From the NCBI RefSeq assembly GCF_014851565.1, contig NZ_JACVAA010000001.1, positions 124,001-188,000 on the forward strand: a stretch of DNA of 64,000 nt, written 5' to 3'. Under the pieces are notes generated by a model, which searched no databases, was not told the origin of the DNA, and saw only the letters and a program-made list of their open reading frames with translations. The position numbers and the translations under genes were made by a program. This stretch comes from Pseudomonas sp. PDM15 (lineage in GTDB: Bacteria > Pseudomonadota > Gammaproteobacteria > Pseudomonadales > Pseudomonadaceae). Positions 33,679 through 42,892 of the stretch are shown here, piece after piece. Each line of letters begins with the position of its first letter. Positions within the stretch are counted from its first letter, which is position 1.

Positions 33679-33852
33679 GGTCGAAGCTCCTGTGGGAAAC
33701 CGGTCGTCCGGTTACAGCTTTCGACTGCGCTTCGTTCCCCGCATTGCATGGGGCAATGTAAATCCTGTGTAAAACAGGGGCCGCCTTTACCGTCGGTCGG
33801 GCGCGGCGGCCCCAAGGATCGCGGGGTGGGGTGGGATGGCCCCGCGATGTAC

Positions 33853-34266
33853 TCAGGCCTGCTTGTGCTTGGACATGTCGACGCTCATGTCAGTGTCGCC
33901 GTCGCAGCCGAACAGCTTCAGGTTGGGGAAGTGGCCGTTCAGCGCCGCCTTGAGATTGCGCGCGAAGGCCAGGCCGTTGCAGACATCCAGGTACAGGTTG
34001 CCGCTCCAGGTGCTGGGGGCCAGCTGCTTGAGCAGGCCGGCAAGCTTGTCCACGGTGAGATCGATGAAGCTGTCGTCCGACTCGCCGATGCTGTGCGAGG
34101 AGCCGTGGGCGGTGATGATCAGGATGTCGTCACCGCCCAGACGGCCCAGCGTTTGTGGCAGGGCGGCGACGCGGCAGCCACTGTAGCGGTAATCAGCCTT
34201 GAAGGCCTTGGCGGCGGAACTGACTTCGCTGTCGTTGCGGCACCAGCAGAGCAGGGTGATGGCCAT
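33853..34266 (-). CDS. Small conserved protein with caspase-like His/Cys arrangement
   Basis: The 137-residue cytosolic protein starts at ATG 34266 behind an AGAGGAGAA site. A hydrophobic strand ending in 'DDILIITAHGSSHS' (His54) is followed about 40 residues later by a second strand 'GNLYLDVCNGLAFARNL' (Cys96). In clan CD cysteine peptidases (caspases, CHAT, gingipains) the catalytic His and Cys follow strands in just this way, with His-Gly and a small residue after Cys. It is much shorter than a full peptidase. Whether it is catalytic is not known, and this reading is my inference. Confidence 0.7.
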   Translation of the reverse strand: MAITLLCWCRNDSEVSSAAKAFKADYRYSGCRVAALPQTLGRLGGDDILIITAHGSSHSIGESDDSFIDLTVDKLAGLLKQLAPSTWSGNLYLDVCNGLAFARNLKAALNGHFPNLKLFGCDGDTDMSVDMSKHKQA

Positions 34267-34437
34267 GGTAGTTCTCCTCTAGATTGGCCCCGGGGGGTGG
34301 GGTAGGCCGATCCTAGAAAGCCGATGGAGTTGGATTAATCGGGAAGGCATTCCCAGTGGAGGCGTGGCGCACGGTCGCCCTGGCGTTTTTGCGCTTTACT
34401 GCTAGCCGAGGGTTCGTGGGAGAGCGGGGGCAATCCG

Positions 34438-35148
34438 ATGACGAAGCTGGTCTGCGCCATGGCGGCGCTGCTGTTGGCGTTCGGCCTGGGCGGCTGCTCC
34501 GGCCGCCTGGCGCACGAGTCCATCGTCAGCAAGAGCAGCGAGCCCCAGGCCGGCGAGTTCCTGCAGAGCGACGTGGACCGCATGGCGACCCTAGCCATGC
34601 GCGACAACCTCAACAGCCTGTACCAACTGATGAGCAAGCTGTACCAGCGCAACCCGCAGGAATGGCGCAAGACCGGCCTGGCCACGCGGGCCGAGGCGGA
34701 GCAGGCGATCCACCAGGCCATCGAGCAGAACCAGCCGTTGCCGCAGCTGAAGGGGCGGCGCGACGTGGCGGCGCTGAGTTATTCGCTGGGGCCGGACTTC
34801 CAGGGCGACCGGGTCGGCGCTTTCATCTATGCCCTGGGCAGCATGCTGGTGACCGCCCATGGCGGGCGCACCGAGTTCTACCTGACCGACTCCTTCGACG
34901 CCCAGTTCATCCACAACGCCGCGCGCAATATCGAGAAGGCCGCCTGGATGCTCGCCCAGCGCCGCGACGCCAAGGGCCGGCCGCTGCTGCTGTCCAACGA
35001 GGGCAGCAACCTCAGCTACGCGGTGGAGTTCGGCAAGATGACCGCGCGCCTGGACCTGCTCACCCATGTGCTGGAGGAACGCTACCGGCGGCTCGGGGTG
35101 AATTACGCGCAGAGCCTGCTGTTCCTGAATTTTCTGCCGGTGCAGTAG
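34438..35148 (+). CDS. Predicted lipoprotein, conserved hypothetical
   Basis: The 236-residue protein starts MTKLVCAMAALLLAFGLGGC, a lipoprotein signal with lipobox LGGC and Cys20 as the lipid-bearing residue. The mature part is mostly helical ('FLQSDVDRMATLAMRDNLNS', 'AHGGRTEFYLTDSFDAQFIH', 'NIEKAAWMLAQRRDAKGRPL'). It should be anchored in the envelope. I do not recognise a catalytic motif. It resembles conserved Pseudomonas lipoproteins of unknown function. Confidence 0.8.
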   Translation: MTKLVCAMAALLLAFGLGGCSGRLAHESIVSKSSEPQAGEFLQSDVDRMATLAMRDNLNSLYQLMSKLYQRNPQEWRKTGLATRAEAEQAIHQAIEQNQPLPQLKGRRDVAALSYSLGPDFQGDRVGAFIYALGSMLVTAHGGRTEFYLTDSFDAQFIHNAARNIEKAAWMLAQRRDAKGRPLLLSNEGSNLSYAVEFGKMTARLDLLTHVLEERYRRLGVNYAQSLLFLNFLPVQ

Positions 35149-35204
35149 TTAGGCGCGCGGGCCTTCGAGATACTCGGGCGCCCCATCTTGCACCGGAGCC
35201 TGCT

Positions 35205-35660
35205 GTGAAAATCGATTGGTTGCGCGATCACCCCGTGCATTGCGACACGGTTGCCGCCTGGCTGCACCGCCAGTTTCCCTATGAGTTCGCCGAGCAACCG
35301 CTGGCCGCCTGGCAGGCGGAGTTCCGTGCCGGCCAGGGCAATGGCGACTGGCGGATGCTGATCGCGCTACAGGAGGGTGAAGTGCTTGGCTGTGCCGGTC
35401 TGGCACGCGATGACTTGCCCCAGCGCCCCGAGCTGGGGCCGTGGCTGGCGTGCGTCTATGTGTTGCCCGAGATGCGCGGTCAGGGCATGGCAGAGCGCCT
35501 GATCGAAAGTATCTATGTGGCGGCCCGCGAGCGCGGTTACCACTGCCTTTACCTGCATACCCATGATCGCGCCGATTACTACGCGAAGCGTGGCTGGCAG
35601 TGGCTGGAGCGCTTCCAGGCCTGGGGTGGCGAACATCAGCTGATGGTACGTCAGCTGTAG
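35205..35660 (+). CDS. GNAT-family N-acetyltransferase
   Basis: The 151-residue protein starts at GTG 35205 (VKIDWLRDHPVHCDTVAAWL). The GNAT motif A is visible as 'CVYVLPEMRGQGMAERLIES' with the acetyl-CoA-binding R-G-x-G-M pattern, preceded by 'EGEVLGCAGLARDD'. A C-terminal 'YYAKRGWQWLERFQ' is the usual strand 6/7 region. Substrate unknown. It follows the lipoprotein gene by 56 bases and may share its transcript. Confidence 0.88.
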   Translation: MKIDWLRDHPVHCDTVAAWLHRQFPYEFAEQPLAAWQAEFRAGQGNGDWRMLIALQEGEVLGCAGLARDDLPQRPELGPWLACVYVLPEMRGQGMAERLIESIYVAARERGYHCLYLHTHDRADYYAKRGWQWLERFQAWGGEHQLMVRQL

Positions 35661-35670
35661 ACGGCCCCGC

Positions 35671-36396
35671 CTATTCCTCCCACTTGCGCAATATCCTCTC
35701 CAGCTCCCCGCTGGCCCGCACCCGCTCCAGAGCCCCGCCAAACTGCTTGGCGCGTTGGCTGTCGCCTTTGGCAAAGGCCACATAGCGGGGCATTTCCACG
35801 AGGGGAGTGGGCAGCAGGCGCACGCTGCTGTGGGCCCGTTGTTCCTGGATGAAATAGAGCAGCTGGGTGCGGTCGCCGACGATGATGTCGATGCGCCCGG
35901 CCAGCAGCATGGACACCAGTTGCCGTGGGTTCTGCGCGCTGGTATCGCGGCGCAGGTCGGCCTTGTCGAAGTTGGACTCGTAGGCGTAGCCGCGGACCTG
36001 GCCGATGACGAACGGGGTGAAGTCGTCCAGGGTCTTCCAGTCCTGGAGGCGGATCTTGTGGCTGGTCATGAACACGGTGGAGCCGGTGCGGATCGGCCCG
36101 GCCAGTTCGTACTGGGCCTTGCGCTCGGGCGTGCCGGCGAACTGGAAGGCCATCTCCGCCTCGTTGCGCTCGAGCATGCGTTTGACCCGTTCCCAGGGAT
36201 ACAGGCGCAGGCTATAGGTGACGCCGGCTTCTTTCATCACCGCCTCGACCAGGTCCACATCGACCCCGCGTGGGGTGTCGTCTTCCTGGGTGACGAAGCT
36301 GTAGGGAGCGAACTGTTCGTCGCCGACCACCCGCCAGGTTTCGGCGGACAGCAGCGGGCTGAATAGCAGGAGAAGGATGAGCGAAAGGCTGCGCAT
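35671..36396 (-). CDS. Periplasmic solute-binding protein, family 3 (PBPb)
   Basis: The 241-residue protein has a signal peptide (MRSLSLILLLLFSPLLSAE) and the bacterial amino-acid-binding fold of ABC transporters: 'FAPYSFVTQEDDTPRGVDVD', 'EAVMKEAGVTYSLRLYPWER', 'ERNEAEMAFQFAGTPERKAQ' and 'LVSMLLAGRIDIIVGDR'. No permease or ATPase gene is nearby, so it is an orphan, as many Pseudomonas family-3 proteins are. Polar amino acids are the usual ligands but no specific one can be named. Confidence 0.88.
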   Translation of the reverse strand: MRSLSLILLLLFSPLLSAETWRVVGDEQFAPYSFVTQEDDTPRGVDVDLVEAVMKEAGVTYSLRLYPWERVKRMLERNEAEMAFQFAGTPERKAQYELAGPIRTGSTVFMTSHKIRLQDWKTLDDFTPFVIGQVRGYAYESNFDKADLRRDTSAQNPRQLVSMLLAGRIDIIVGDRTQLLYFIQEQRAHSSVRLLPTPLVEMPRYVAFAKGDSQRAKQFGGALERVRASGELERILRKWEE

Positions 36397-36561
36397 GCTG
36401 GCCTCCCTTGGGCGCTGCGGGCCGCGTTGCGCGCCCCGCTCATCTCAGCCTAGTCGACCCCGGCTCCGGGGGAAGGATTTGCCTCTGCGCCACTGCCCGC
36501 GCAACGCGCATCGTGCAGCTGTCGCCGGCACGGGGCCGGCGCAACACGGAAGGAGGTCATC

Positions 36562-36858
36562 ATGCCCACACTCAGCAAAGACGATATCGAGAAACTCAAG
36601 GAGGCCGGTTGGGTCGAGCACTATTCCGGGCTGCCGGCCGACCTGTACTTTTCCGGCCGCGGCGCCCATGAGCCGTGGAGCGACAAGCCGCACCTGCACC
36701 TGAACTATGCAATGGGCGGCAGCCTGCAGTCGCTGACCTGGAAGAACGTTCAGGGCATCAATACCTACCTGTTCCAGGGCGGCGAGTGGTTCGCCTTCGA
36801 CACGGTGCCCGAGACGCTGAAGCCCCAGGCCGAATGGCTGAAGACCAACCTCAAGTGA
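36562..36858 (+). CDS. Conserved hypothetical protein
   Basis: The 98-residue protein starts MPTLSKDDIEKLKEAGWVEH after an AAGGAGGTCATC ribosome site. It contains no membrane segment or signal sequence. The central 'YFSGRGAHEPWSDKPHLHLN' and 'QSLTWKNVQGINTYLFQGGE' resemble a small beta-sheet protein. It ends before a clear terminator. No known domain was recognised. Confidence 0.72.
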   Translation: MPTLSKDDIEKLKEAGWVEHYSGLPADLYFSGRGAHEPWSDKPHLHLNYAMGGSLQSLTWKNVQGINTYLFQGGEWFAFDTVPETLKPQAEWLKTNLK

Positions 36859-36863
36859 TGCCA

Positions 36864-36888
36864 GGCCCGGCCTTGCGCCGGGCCTTTT
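36864..36888. terminator. Terminator between convergent genes
   Basis: The stem GGCCCGGC-(CTTGC)-GCCGGGCC is followed by TTTTCC on the plus strand. It separates the 36.6-kb hypothetical gene from yjdM on the opposite strand. Confidence 0.82.
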
Positions 36889-36890
36889 CC

Positions 36891-37232
36891 TCACACCTTG
36901 CGCACGAACTCGGACTTGAGCTTCATCGGGCCGATGCCGTCGATCTTGCAGTCGATGTCGTGGTCGCCGTCGCACAGGCGGATGTTCTTCACCTTGGTGC
37001 CGACCTTGACCACCAGCGAGGTGCCCTTGACCTTGAGGTCCTTGATCACGGTGATGCTGTCGCCGTCCTGTAGCGGGTTGCCGACCGAGTCCTTGATCAC
37101 GCGCTCACCGTCGTCGGCTTCCGGCGCTGCATCGGCCGACCACTCGTGGGCGCACTCCGGGCATACCAGCTGGCTGCCGTCCTCGTAGGTGTATTCGGAG
37201 CCGCAGTGCGGGCAGGGTGGCAGGGTGCTCAT
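36891..37232 (-). CDS. yjdM: YjdM/PhnA-family zinc-ribbon protein
   Basis: The 113-residue protein has an N-terminal zinc ribbon [13 protein letters not shown] followed by CPECAHEW, then the SH3-like C-terminal domain '[20 protein letters not shown]' and '[20 protein letters not shown]'. This architecture matches YjdM, named PhnA by early reports linking it to alkylphosphonates, although a catalytic role is not proven. Length and organisation are normal. Confidence 0.92.
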   Translation of the reverse strand: MSTLPPCPHCGSEYTYEDGSQLVCPECAHEWSADAAPEADDGERVIKDSVGNPLQDGDSITVIKDLKVKGTSLVVKVGTKVKNIRLCDGDHDIDCKIDGIGPMKLKSEFVRKV

Positions 37233-37362
37233 GGCGGTACCTCGGTCGGAGCGGAAAAGGCCGCAGATTGTATAGGGCTTTTACCTGGCAGGCGATTGGT
37301 CGAACCGATGGCGCTGCCCGGCCGTCCCACCTTGCAGGGAGAGCATGAGATGCGGAGGAGCC

Positions 37363-38235
37363 ATGCCATTCATCGACCTGCGCGGCGTGTCCTGGTGGAC
37401 CATCGTCCGCAAAACCGCCACCGACTTCATCGACGACGAACTGCCCACCTACGCCTCGGCGCTGGCGTTCCAGCTGTTCTTCTCACTGTTTCCCTTCCTG
37501 CTGTTCCTCATCGCCCTGATCGGCGTGCTGGACGCCCAGCCGATCTTCGACTGGCTGCACCAGCAGGCCGAACTGGTGCTGCCGCAGGATGCGCTGGGGC
37601 TGGTCGACCCGGTGATTGCTCAGCTGCAGACCCAGCAGGTCGGGCTGTTCTCCATCGGTATCCTGCTGGCCCTGTGGACCTCATCGGCGGCGGTGCGCTC
37701 GACCATGGCGGCGATGAACCGCGCCTACGGCGTGGAAGACGGGCGCCCGGCCTGGAAGCTGGTGCCGCTGTCGCTGCTCTACACCGTGGCCATCGCCGCC
37801 GCTTTGCTGCTGGCCGCGGCACTGATGGTGCTCGGGCCGCAGGCGATGAACTGGCTGGCCATGCAGGTAGGCCTGGAGGAAACGGTGGTGCTGCTCTGGG
37901 CCTGGCTGCGCTGGCCGCTGGCGGTACTGATGCTGGTGCTGGTGGTGGCCGCGGTGTATTACCTGGCGCCGGACGTGAAGCAGGAATTCCGCTTCATCAC
38001 CCCCGGCTCGATCCTGGCGGTGGTGGTATGGATCGTCGCCTCGCTGGGCTTTGGCTACTACGCGCAGAACTTCGCCGACTACAACGCCACCTACGGCAGC
38101 ATCGGCGCCATCATCGTGTTCCTGCTGTACCTGTACATCTCATCGGCGGTGCTGCTGCTCGGCGCCGAGCTCAACGCGGTGATCGAACATCTCGCCCACG
38201 AGGGCAAGGAGCCAGGGCAGAAACAGGCGGAATAG
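37363..38235 (+). CDS. YihY/virulence factor BrkB-family membrane protein
   Basis: The 290-residue inner-membrane protein starts at ATG 37363, with GGAGGAG directly upstream. Six or so helices and family signatures are seen: 'ALAFQLFFSLFPFLLFLIAL', 'ALWTSSAAVRSTMAAMNRAY', 'ITPGSILAVVVWIVASLGFG' and 'YGSIGAIIVFLLYLYISSAV'. The family includes BrkB but most members have no known function; transport and envelope roles have been suggested. The C-terminus is charged and cytoplasmic. Confidence 0.93.
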   Translation: MPFIDLRGVSWWTIVRKTATDFIDDELPTYASALAFQLFFSLFPFLLFLIALIGVLDAQPIFDWLHQQAELVLPQDALGLVDPVIAQLQTQQVGLFSIGILLALWTSSAAVRSTMAAMNRAYGVEDGRPAWKLVPLSLLYTVAIAAALLLAAALMVLGPQAMNWLAMQVGLEETVVLLWAWLRWPLAVLMLVLVVAAVYYLAPDVKQEFRFITPGSILAVVVWIVASLGFGYYAQNFADYNATYGSIGAIIVFLLYLYISSAVLLLGAELNAVIEHLAHEGKEPGQKQAE

Positions 38236-38237
38236 CG

Positions 38238-38708
38238 CTACGGCTGGCTGGCCGGTGGCTGCGGCCAGTTCAGGGTGCCGGCGTCGCTGAAGCGGGCCGT
38301 ACCCAGCAGTCCGCCGCCCAGCTTGCCGCTCAGCTCATAGGGCAGGTCGCGCCCGTTCTGGTAGCCCGCGGCCGCCCAGGCCTGACGCATGACCGAGAAT
38401 GCGGAAATGCTCACCGGCACCCGTAGCAGCGCCTCGCCATAACGCGGCACCTGCCCCGCCTGATCACTCACCCCGCTGGCCAGCGGCTGGCCGTTGACGT
38501 CCAGCTCCAGGGCCACGCCGTCGTAGTCGATGGGATTGTCGTTGGGGTTCTGCACCCGCAGCACCACGGCGAAGCGCACCTCCATGCCCTGCGCCGGCAG
38601 TGGCTCCATCCCGACCAGATCGATCCGCAGCGGGTCGCGCGGCGCGAGCGAGGCGCAGCTGGTCACGGCGAGGATCAGCAGCAGGGCATGGATCAAGCGT
38701 TGGTGCAT
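38238..38708 (-). CDS. WHy/LEA14-like lipoprotein
   Basis: The 156-residue protein has a lipoprotein signal ending in 'AVTSC' and a water-stress/hypersensitive (WHy) domain. The recognisable part is 'VRFAVVLRVQNPNDNPIDYD', followed by 'GVALELDVNGQPLASGVS' and a C-terminal 'FSDAGTLNWP'. Bacterial LEA14-like lipoproteins are thought to be envelope proteins; their function is unclear. It is convergent with the YihY gene, ending two bases beyond it. Confidence 0.87.
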   Translation of the reverse strand: MHQRLIHALLLILAVTSCASLAPRDPLRIDLVGMEPLPAQGMEVRFAVVLRVQNPNDNPIDYDGVALELDVNGQPLASGVSDQAGQVPRYGEALLRVPVSISAFSVMRQAWAAAGYQNGRDLPYELSGKLGGGLLGTARFSDAGTLNWPQPPASQP

Positions 38709-38869
38709 GAGGAGCGTCTCGCGTCAGTGGATGGTTACCGAAGCTTCTCGCTGTAGACGTATGGCGTTATCGAAGCGTTCCGCCACCCTGAGAGGCGAGG
38801 GACTTCGTGGAGACTGCGGCGAGTTCTGGCTGCAGAGGCCGCTCCGTCGGCACTTGGCTCGACGGAGGG

Positions 38870-40966
38870 TCAGAGAGTAGCGGGGTTGCTGGCATTGCTC
38901 AGGCGGCGGGCCTGCTTGAGGTAGAGGGTGAGTTCGCGGGCCGGCAGCGGTTTGCTGTACAGGTAGCCCTGACCCTCGTTACAGCCCTGGGCGATGATGT
39001 AGGCCTCCTGCTCAGCGGTCTCCACGCCCTCGGCGATGACCTGCATGCCCAGGCTCTTGCCCAGCTGGATGATGGCGCGAACGATGGTGGCGTCGTCTTC
39101 GTCGTCCAGCAGGTCCTGCACGAAGCTCTTGTCGATCTTCATCTTATCCAGCGGCAGGCTCTTCAGGTAGCTCAGCGAGGAGTAGCCGGTACCAAAGTCG
39201 TCGATGGCGATCAAGGCACCTGCGCGGCGCAGGCTGAGCAGGTGCTGGGCGGCGGTGCTGATGTCTTCCATCAGGCCGGTTTCGGTGACTTCCAGCTCCA
39301 GGCTGCGCGGCGGCAGGCGGTAGACCTGCAGCAGGTTGCTGACCATGCGCGGCAGTTCGGCGTGGTGCAGCTGCACGGTGGACAGGTTGACCGCCATGCG
39401 CAGGTCGCTGAAGCCCTGGTCGTGCCATTCGCGCAGCTGGCGGCAGGCCTGGTCCAGCACCCATTCGCCGATGGCGATGATGGTGCCGTTCTGCTCGGCC
39501 AGCGGGATGAACAGGTCTGGCGGGACGAAGCCGTGTTGCGGGTGCTGCCAGCGGATCAGCGCTTCGACGCCGACCACGTGGTGGTCGCGGTAGTCGACCT
39601 GCGGCTGGAAAACCAGGTGCATCTCGTTGCGGCTGAGCGCCTCGCGCAGTTCCTTCTCCAGCTCGCGGCGGCGACGCATCTCGCTGTCGACGCTGGCGAT
39701 GTAGAACTGGTAGCGGTTGCGCGAACGGCTCTTGGCCAGGGTCATGGTCTGTTCGGCTTTCTGCAGCAGCTTCTCGGTACTGTCGCCGTCTTCCGGGAAC
39801 AGGGTGATGCCGATGGTGGCGCGCAGGCGTACTTCCTGCTGTTCCAGAGCGAAGGGGGTATCCAGGCTGTCGAGGATGCTCTGGGCCAGCTCGGCGGCCT
39901 CGTACGGCTGCTCGATGTCGGCCTGGACCAGGGCGAACTGGTCGCCACCCAGGCGGGCCAGGGCGCCGAGGCGGCCGCTGTGGCTGCGCAGGCGGTCGGA
40001 CAGGGCCAGCAGCAGCTGGTCGCCGGTCTGGTAGCTGAACTGTTCGTTGATGCCCTTGAAGTCGTCGAGGCCGACGCACAGCACGGCCACGCGGCGCTGC
40101 AAGCGGCCGGCATCGTCGAGGATCTGGTCGAGCTGCTGCTGCAGCTGCTGGCGGTTGGGCAGGCCGGTGAGGAAATCATACTGCGACATGCGCAGCAGGC
40201 TGTTTTCCGCCTCGCGGCGCAGGTGGGTGTTGCGCTCGATGGATTCCAGCAACTGGTTGGCGGTATTGATCCACAGCCCCAGTTCGTTCTTCTCGTTGCC
40301 GCGCAGCATCGGCAGCTTGTGCTCGCTGGGGCGGTCCGGATTGATGTGGGTGAGGTGCTCGATGATCTTCGACAGCGGCTTGGTCAGCAGCCAGTGGTAG
40401 ACCATGTACAGCACCAGGGCCATGGCCAGGGCGCGCAGCACGCCGGAAACGAAGATGATCACCGAGGTGGTGATGAAGTTCTCACCGTAGCTGGCGGTGT
40501 CCAGGGTGATGGTCAGGTCGCCGTAGTACTCGGTGTACGGGCCCTTGCCGACCAGCTGGGTGGTGAAGGTCTGTTCCTTGCCGAGGATGGGGTCGGTGAT
40601 CCAGCGGCTGGTGGAGGGGGTCAGCTCGCGGGAGCGTTCGGCGAGCATGGGTTCGTTCGGGTGGCCGATGGCGGCGTAGCGCACGGCTTCATGCTGGAAC
40701 AGGCCCTCGATGACCTGCATGCCCATCTCGCGGTCGAGGCTGTAGACGGCCTGGGTGGACGGGTCGCGGAACATGCCGAGGATGCGCTGGGCGTCGTTGG
40801 CCACGGCCTGGCGGGTCTTGTAGATGTCGAAGACGATCTGCCCGCAGCTCAGCACTACCCCGACCACCAATGCCGACATCAGGACAACACGCAGCAGTTT
40901 CAGTGACAGGCTGTTTCTCAGATCCAGCTTCAAATGCGTATTCCTTGTTCGCCGCCGGAGGCTCAT
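38870..40966 (-). CDS. Membrane GGDEF/EAL cyclic-di-GMP protein
   Basis: The 698-residue protein starts at ATG 40964-40966 (MSLRRRTRNTHLKL); a TTG start 39 bases upstream is less likely. Two membrane helices (about residues 22-47 and 170-193) flank a periplasmic sensor domain. After a HAMP-like linker, the GGDEF domain carries LGGDQF, replacing Glu by Gln in the cyclase signature, so it is probably catalytically weak. The EAL domain is intact (VEALIRWQHP, NLSTVQLH, DDFGTGYSS). The product likely acts as a membrane phosphodiesterase. It is unlinked to obvious biofilm or motility genes. Confidence 0.9.
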   Translation of the reverse strand: MSLRRRTRNTHLKLDLRNSLSLKLLRVVLMSALVVGVVLSCGQIVFDIYKTRQAVANDAQRILGMFRDPSTQAVYSLDREMGMQVIEGLFQHEAVRYAAIGHPNEPMLAERSRELTPSTSRWITDPILGKEQTFTTQLVGKGPYTEYYGDLTITLDTASYGENFITTSVIIFVSGVLRALAMALVLYMVYHWLLTKPLSKIIEHLTHINPDRPSEHKLPMLRGNEKNELGLWINTANQLLESIERNTHLRREAENSLLRMSQYDFLTGLPNRQQLQQQLDQILDDAGRLQRRVAVLCVGLDDFKGINEQFSYQTGDQLLLALSDRLRSHSGRLGALARLGGDQFALVQADIEQPYEAAELAQSILDSLDTPFALEQQEVRLRATIGITLFPEDGDSTEKLLQKAEQTMTLAKSRSRNRYQFYIASVDSEMRRRRELEKELREALSRNEMHLVFQPQVDYRDHHVVGVEALIRWQHPQHGFVPPDLFIPLAEQNGTIIAIGEWVLDQACRQLREWHDQGFSDLRMAVNLSTVQLHHAELPRMVSNLLQVYRLPPRSLELEVTETGLMEDISTAAQHLLSLRRAGALIAIDDFGTGYSSLSYLKSLPLDKMKIDKSFVQDLLDDEDDATIVRAIIQLGKSLGMQVIAEGVETAEQEAYIIAQGCNEGQGYLYSKPLPARELTLYLKQARRLSNASNPATL

Positions 40967-41135
40967 GACCGTTGTGAGTATTGGCAAATGCGCGTGAGCC
41001 GTCAAAGGGCCATTACGTCATATCCCATATTTTTCGGGCCTGCACCGGCGAGACGATGGCCGGCGATGGGCGATGCGAATCATTCGCCATCAACTACGGG
41101 CATGGCGTTTGAGCGCACGCCGAACCCGCCAACGA

Positions 41136-41162
41136 AAAAGCCCGGCTAGAAGCCGGGCTTTT
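41136..41162. terminator. Terminator of sodB
   Basis: AAAAGCCCGGCT-(AGA)-AGCCGGGCTTTT is a perfect stem with A- and T-runs. It starts about 20 bases beyond the sodB stop on the minus strand and can work in both directions. Confidence 0.92.
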
Positions 41163-41181
41163 CGTGAACGCTGGATGCGAC

Positions 41182-41763
41182 TCAGGCGGCGAAGTTCTTC
41201 GCCACGAAGTCCCAGTTGACCAGGTTCCAGAACGCCTCGACGTACTTCGGACGCAGGTTGCGGTAGTCGATGTAGTAGGCGTGTTCCCACACGTCGCAGG
41301 TCAGCAGCGGGGTGTCGCCGCTGGTCAGCGGGCAGCCGGCGCCGATGGTGCTGGCCAGGGCCAGGGAGCCGTCGGCCTTCTTCACCAGCCAGCCCCAACC
41401 GGAACCGAAGGTGCCGATGGAGACCTTGCTGAACTCTTCCTTGAACTTGTCGAAGGAGCCGAAGGTGGCGTTGATGGCGTCAGCCAGGGCGCCGGTCGGC
41501 TGGCCACCGCCGTTGGGCGACAGGCAGTTCCAGTAGAAGGTGTGGTTCCAGATCTGCGCGGCGTTGTTGAACACGCCACCGGAGGAAGTCTTGATGATCT
41601 CTTCCAGGCTCTTGCCTTCGAACTCGGTGCCCGGCACCAGGTTGTTCAGGTTCACCACGTAGGCGTTGTGGTGCTTGCCGTGATGGTATTCCAGGGTCTC
41701 GGCGGACAGGTGCGGCTCGAGGGCGTTTTTCTCATACGGCAGCGGCGGCAATTCGAAAGCCAT
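41182..41763 (-). CDS. sodB: Superoxide dismutase [Fe] SodB
   Basis: The 193-residue enzyme dismutes superoxide in the cytoplasm. Metal ligands are present as His27, His74, Asp157 and His161 ([13 protein letters not shown]). The motif '[20 protein letters not shown]' and Gln70 region favour the iron form. The gene is monocistronic, with a GAGGAGATAG ribosome site and a strong terminator. In Pseudomonas sodB is usually expressed when iron is plentiful, opposite to Mn-SOD; no Fur box was seen nearby. Confidence 0.96.
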   Translation of the reverse strand: MAFELPPLPYEKNALEPHLSAETLEYHHGKHHNAYVVNLNNLVPGTEFEGKSLEEIIKTSSGGVFNNAAQIWNHTFYWNCLSPNGGGQPTGALADAINATFGSFDKFKEEFSKVSIGTFGSGWGWLVKKADGSLALASTIGAGCPLTSGDTPLLTCDVWEHAYYIDYRNLRPKYVEAFWNLVNWDFVAKNFAA

Positions 41764-41991
41764 GGTCTATCTCCTCATCATCAGGTCGGGATATGTGCGA
41801 CTAGCGCAGGCCGTTCACGGGGCGGCCGGAATACGGGCGGCGACGAGTTTGTACTCTTTAATGTGCCGCGAGGCCGGGATCATAGCACCCGACCCAGGCC
41901 ATATCCACGCAGCAACTGTGTGGGAAAGCCGATGCCAGGGGCTTCGCCGGCTCTTGCCTGGGACCGTCGGCCGGGCGGGAAGTGCGGGCGA

Positions 41992-42834
41992 TCAGGCCAG
42001 TTTCATCAGCGCCACGCCGGCGGCGATCACGCAGCAGGCGATCAGGCGCAATGCCGGCATCGACTCCTTGAGGAACAGCCAGCCGATCAGCAGGGCGAAC
42101 AGCACGCTGGTTTCGCGCAGGGCCGAGACCATGGCCACCGGTGCCTGGGTGGTGGCCCAGATCACCAGGCTGTAGGCCAGCATCGACATGGCGCCACCCG
42201 CCAGGCCGCCGCGCCAATGCGGCCCCAGTTGCAGGAAGATGCCTGGCCCGCGCCGCCCTGCGATGACCACGGCCGCTACCACGCCATTGACCGCGAACAG
42301 CCAGAGGGCATAGGCGATGGCATCGCCATTGGTGCGCGCGCCGAGGGCGTCGGACAGGGTGTAGCCGGCGATGCAGGCCGCCGTGGCCAGGGCATTGAGC
42401 ACCAGCGGGCCGCTGGGTGCACCACCGGCATGGCCGCCGCGCCAGGCCATCAGCCAGATGCCGCCGACCAGCACCAGCAGGCCCGCCCATTGCCCCGCGT
42501 GCAGCGCATCCCCGGCCAGCAGCGCCAGCAGGGCGACCAGCAGCGGCGAGCTGCCGCGGGCGATCGGATAGGCCTGGGACAGGTCGCCGTGCTGGTAGGC
42601 GCGCGCGAGGAAGATGTTGTAGCCGATATGCAGCAGTGCGGAGAGGGCGATGTAGGGCCAGGCGTCGGTCAACGGCAGATTGAAGAAGGGCAACGTCAGC
42701 AGGGCGATGCAACCAGCCCCGATCTGAATCAGCGAGGCGGTGAGGAAGCGGTCGAGGCCGATCTTCAGCAGGGCGTTCCAGCCCGCGTGCAGCACTGCAG
42801 CGGCCATCACCACGGCAAACACCGTCGTATCCAA
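41992..42834 (-). CDS. EamA/DMT-family transporter
   Basis: The 280-residue protein has about ten helices in two EamA repeats (AVVMAAAVLHAGWNALLKIG near the start; 'SALRETSVLFALLIGWLFLK' near the end). It starts at TTG 42834, which has a well-placed GGAGAG site upstream. It is 58 bases downstream of the argO-like gene, so a small operon of export functions is likely. Substrate unknown. Confidence 0.88.
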   Translation of the reverse strand: MDTTVFAVVMAAAVLHAGWNALLKIGLDRFLTASLIQIGAGCIALLTLPFFNLPLTDAWPYIALSALLHIGYNIFLARAYQHGDLSQAYPIARGSSPLLVALLALLAGDALHAGQWAGLLVLVGGIWLMAWRGGHAGGAPSGPLVLNALATAACIAGYTLSDALGARTNGDAIAYALWLFAVNGVVAAVVIAGRRGPGIFLQLGPHWRGGLAGGAMSMLAYSLVIWATTQAPVAMVSALRETSVLFALLIGWLFLKESMPALRLIACCVIAAGVALMKLA

Positions 42835-42892
42835 GAGCGCTCTCCAGAGCCCGGGTTTGAGCGCCGCAGCATAGCGCTGCGACGCCCTGCGG

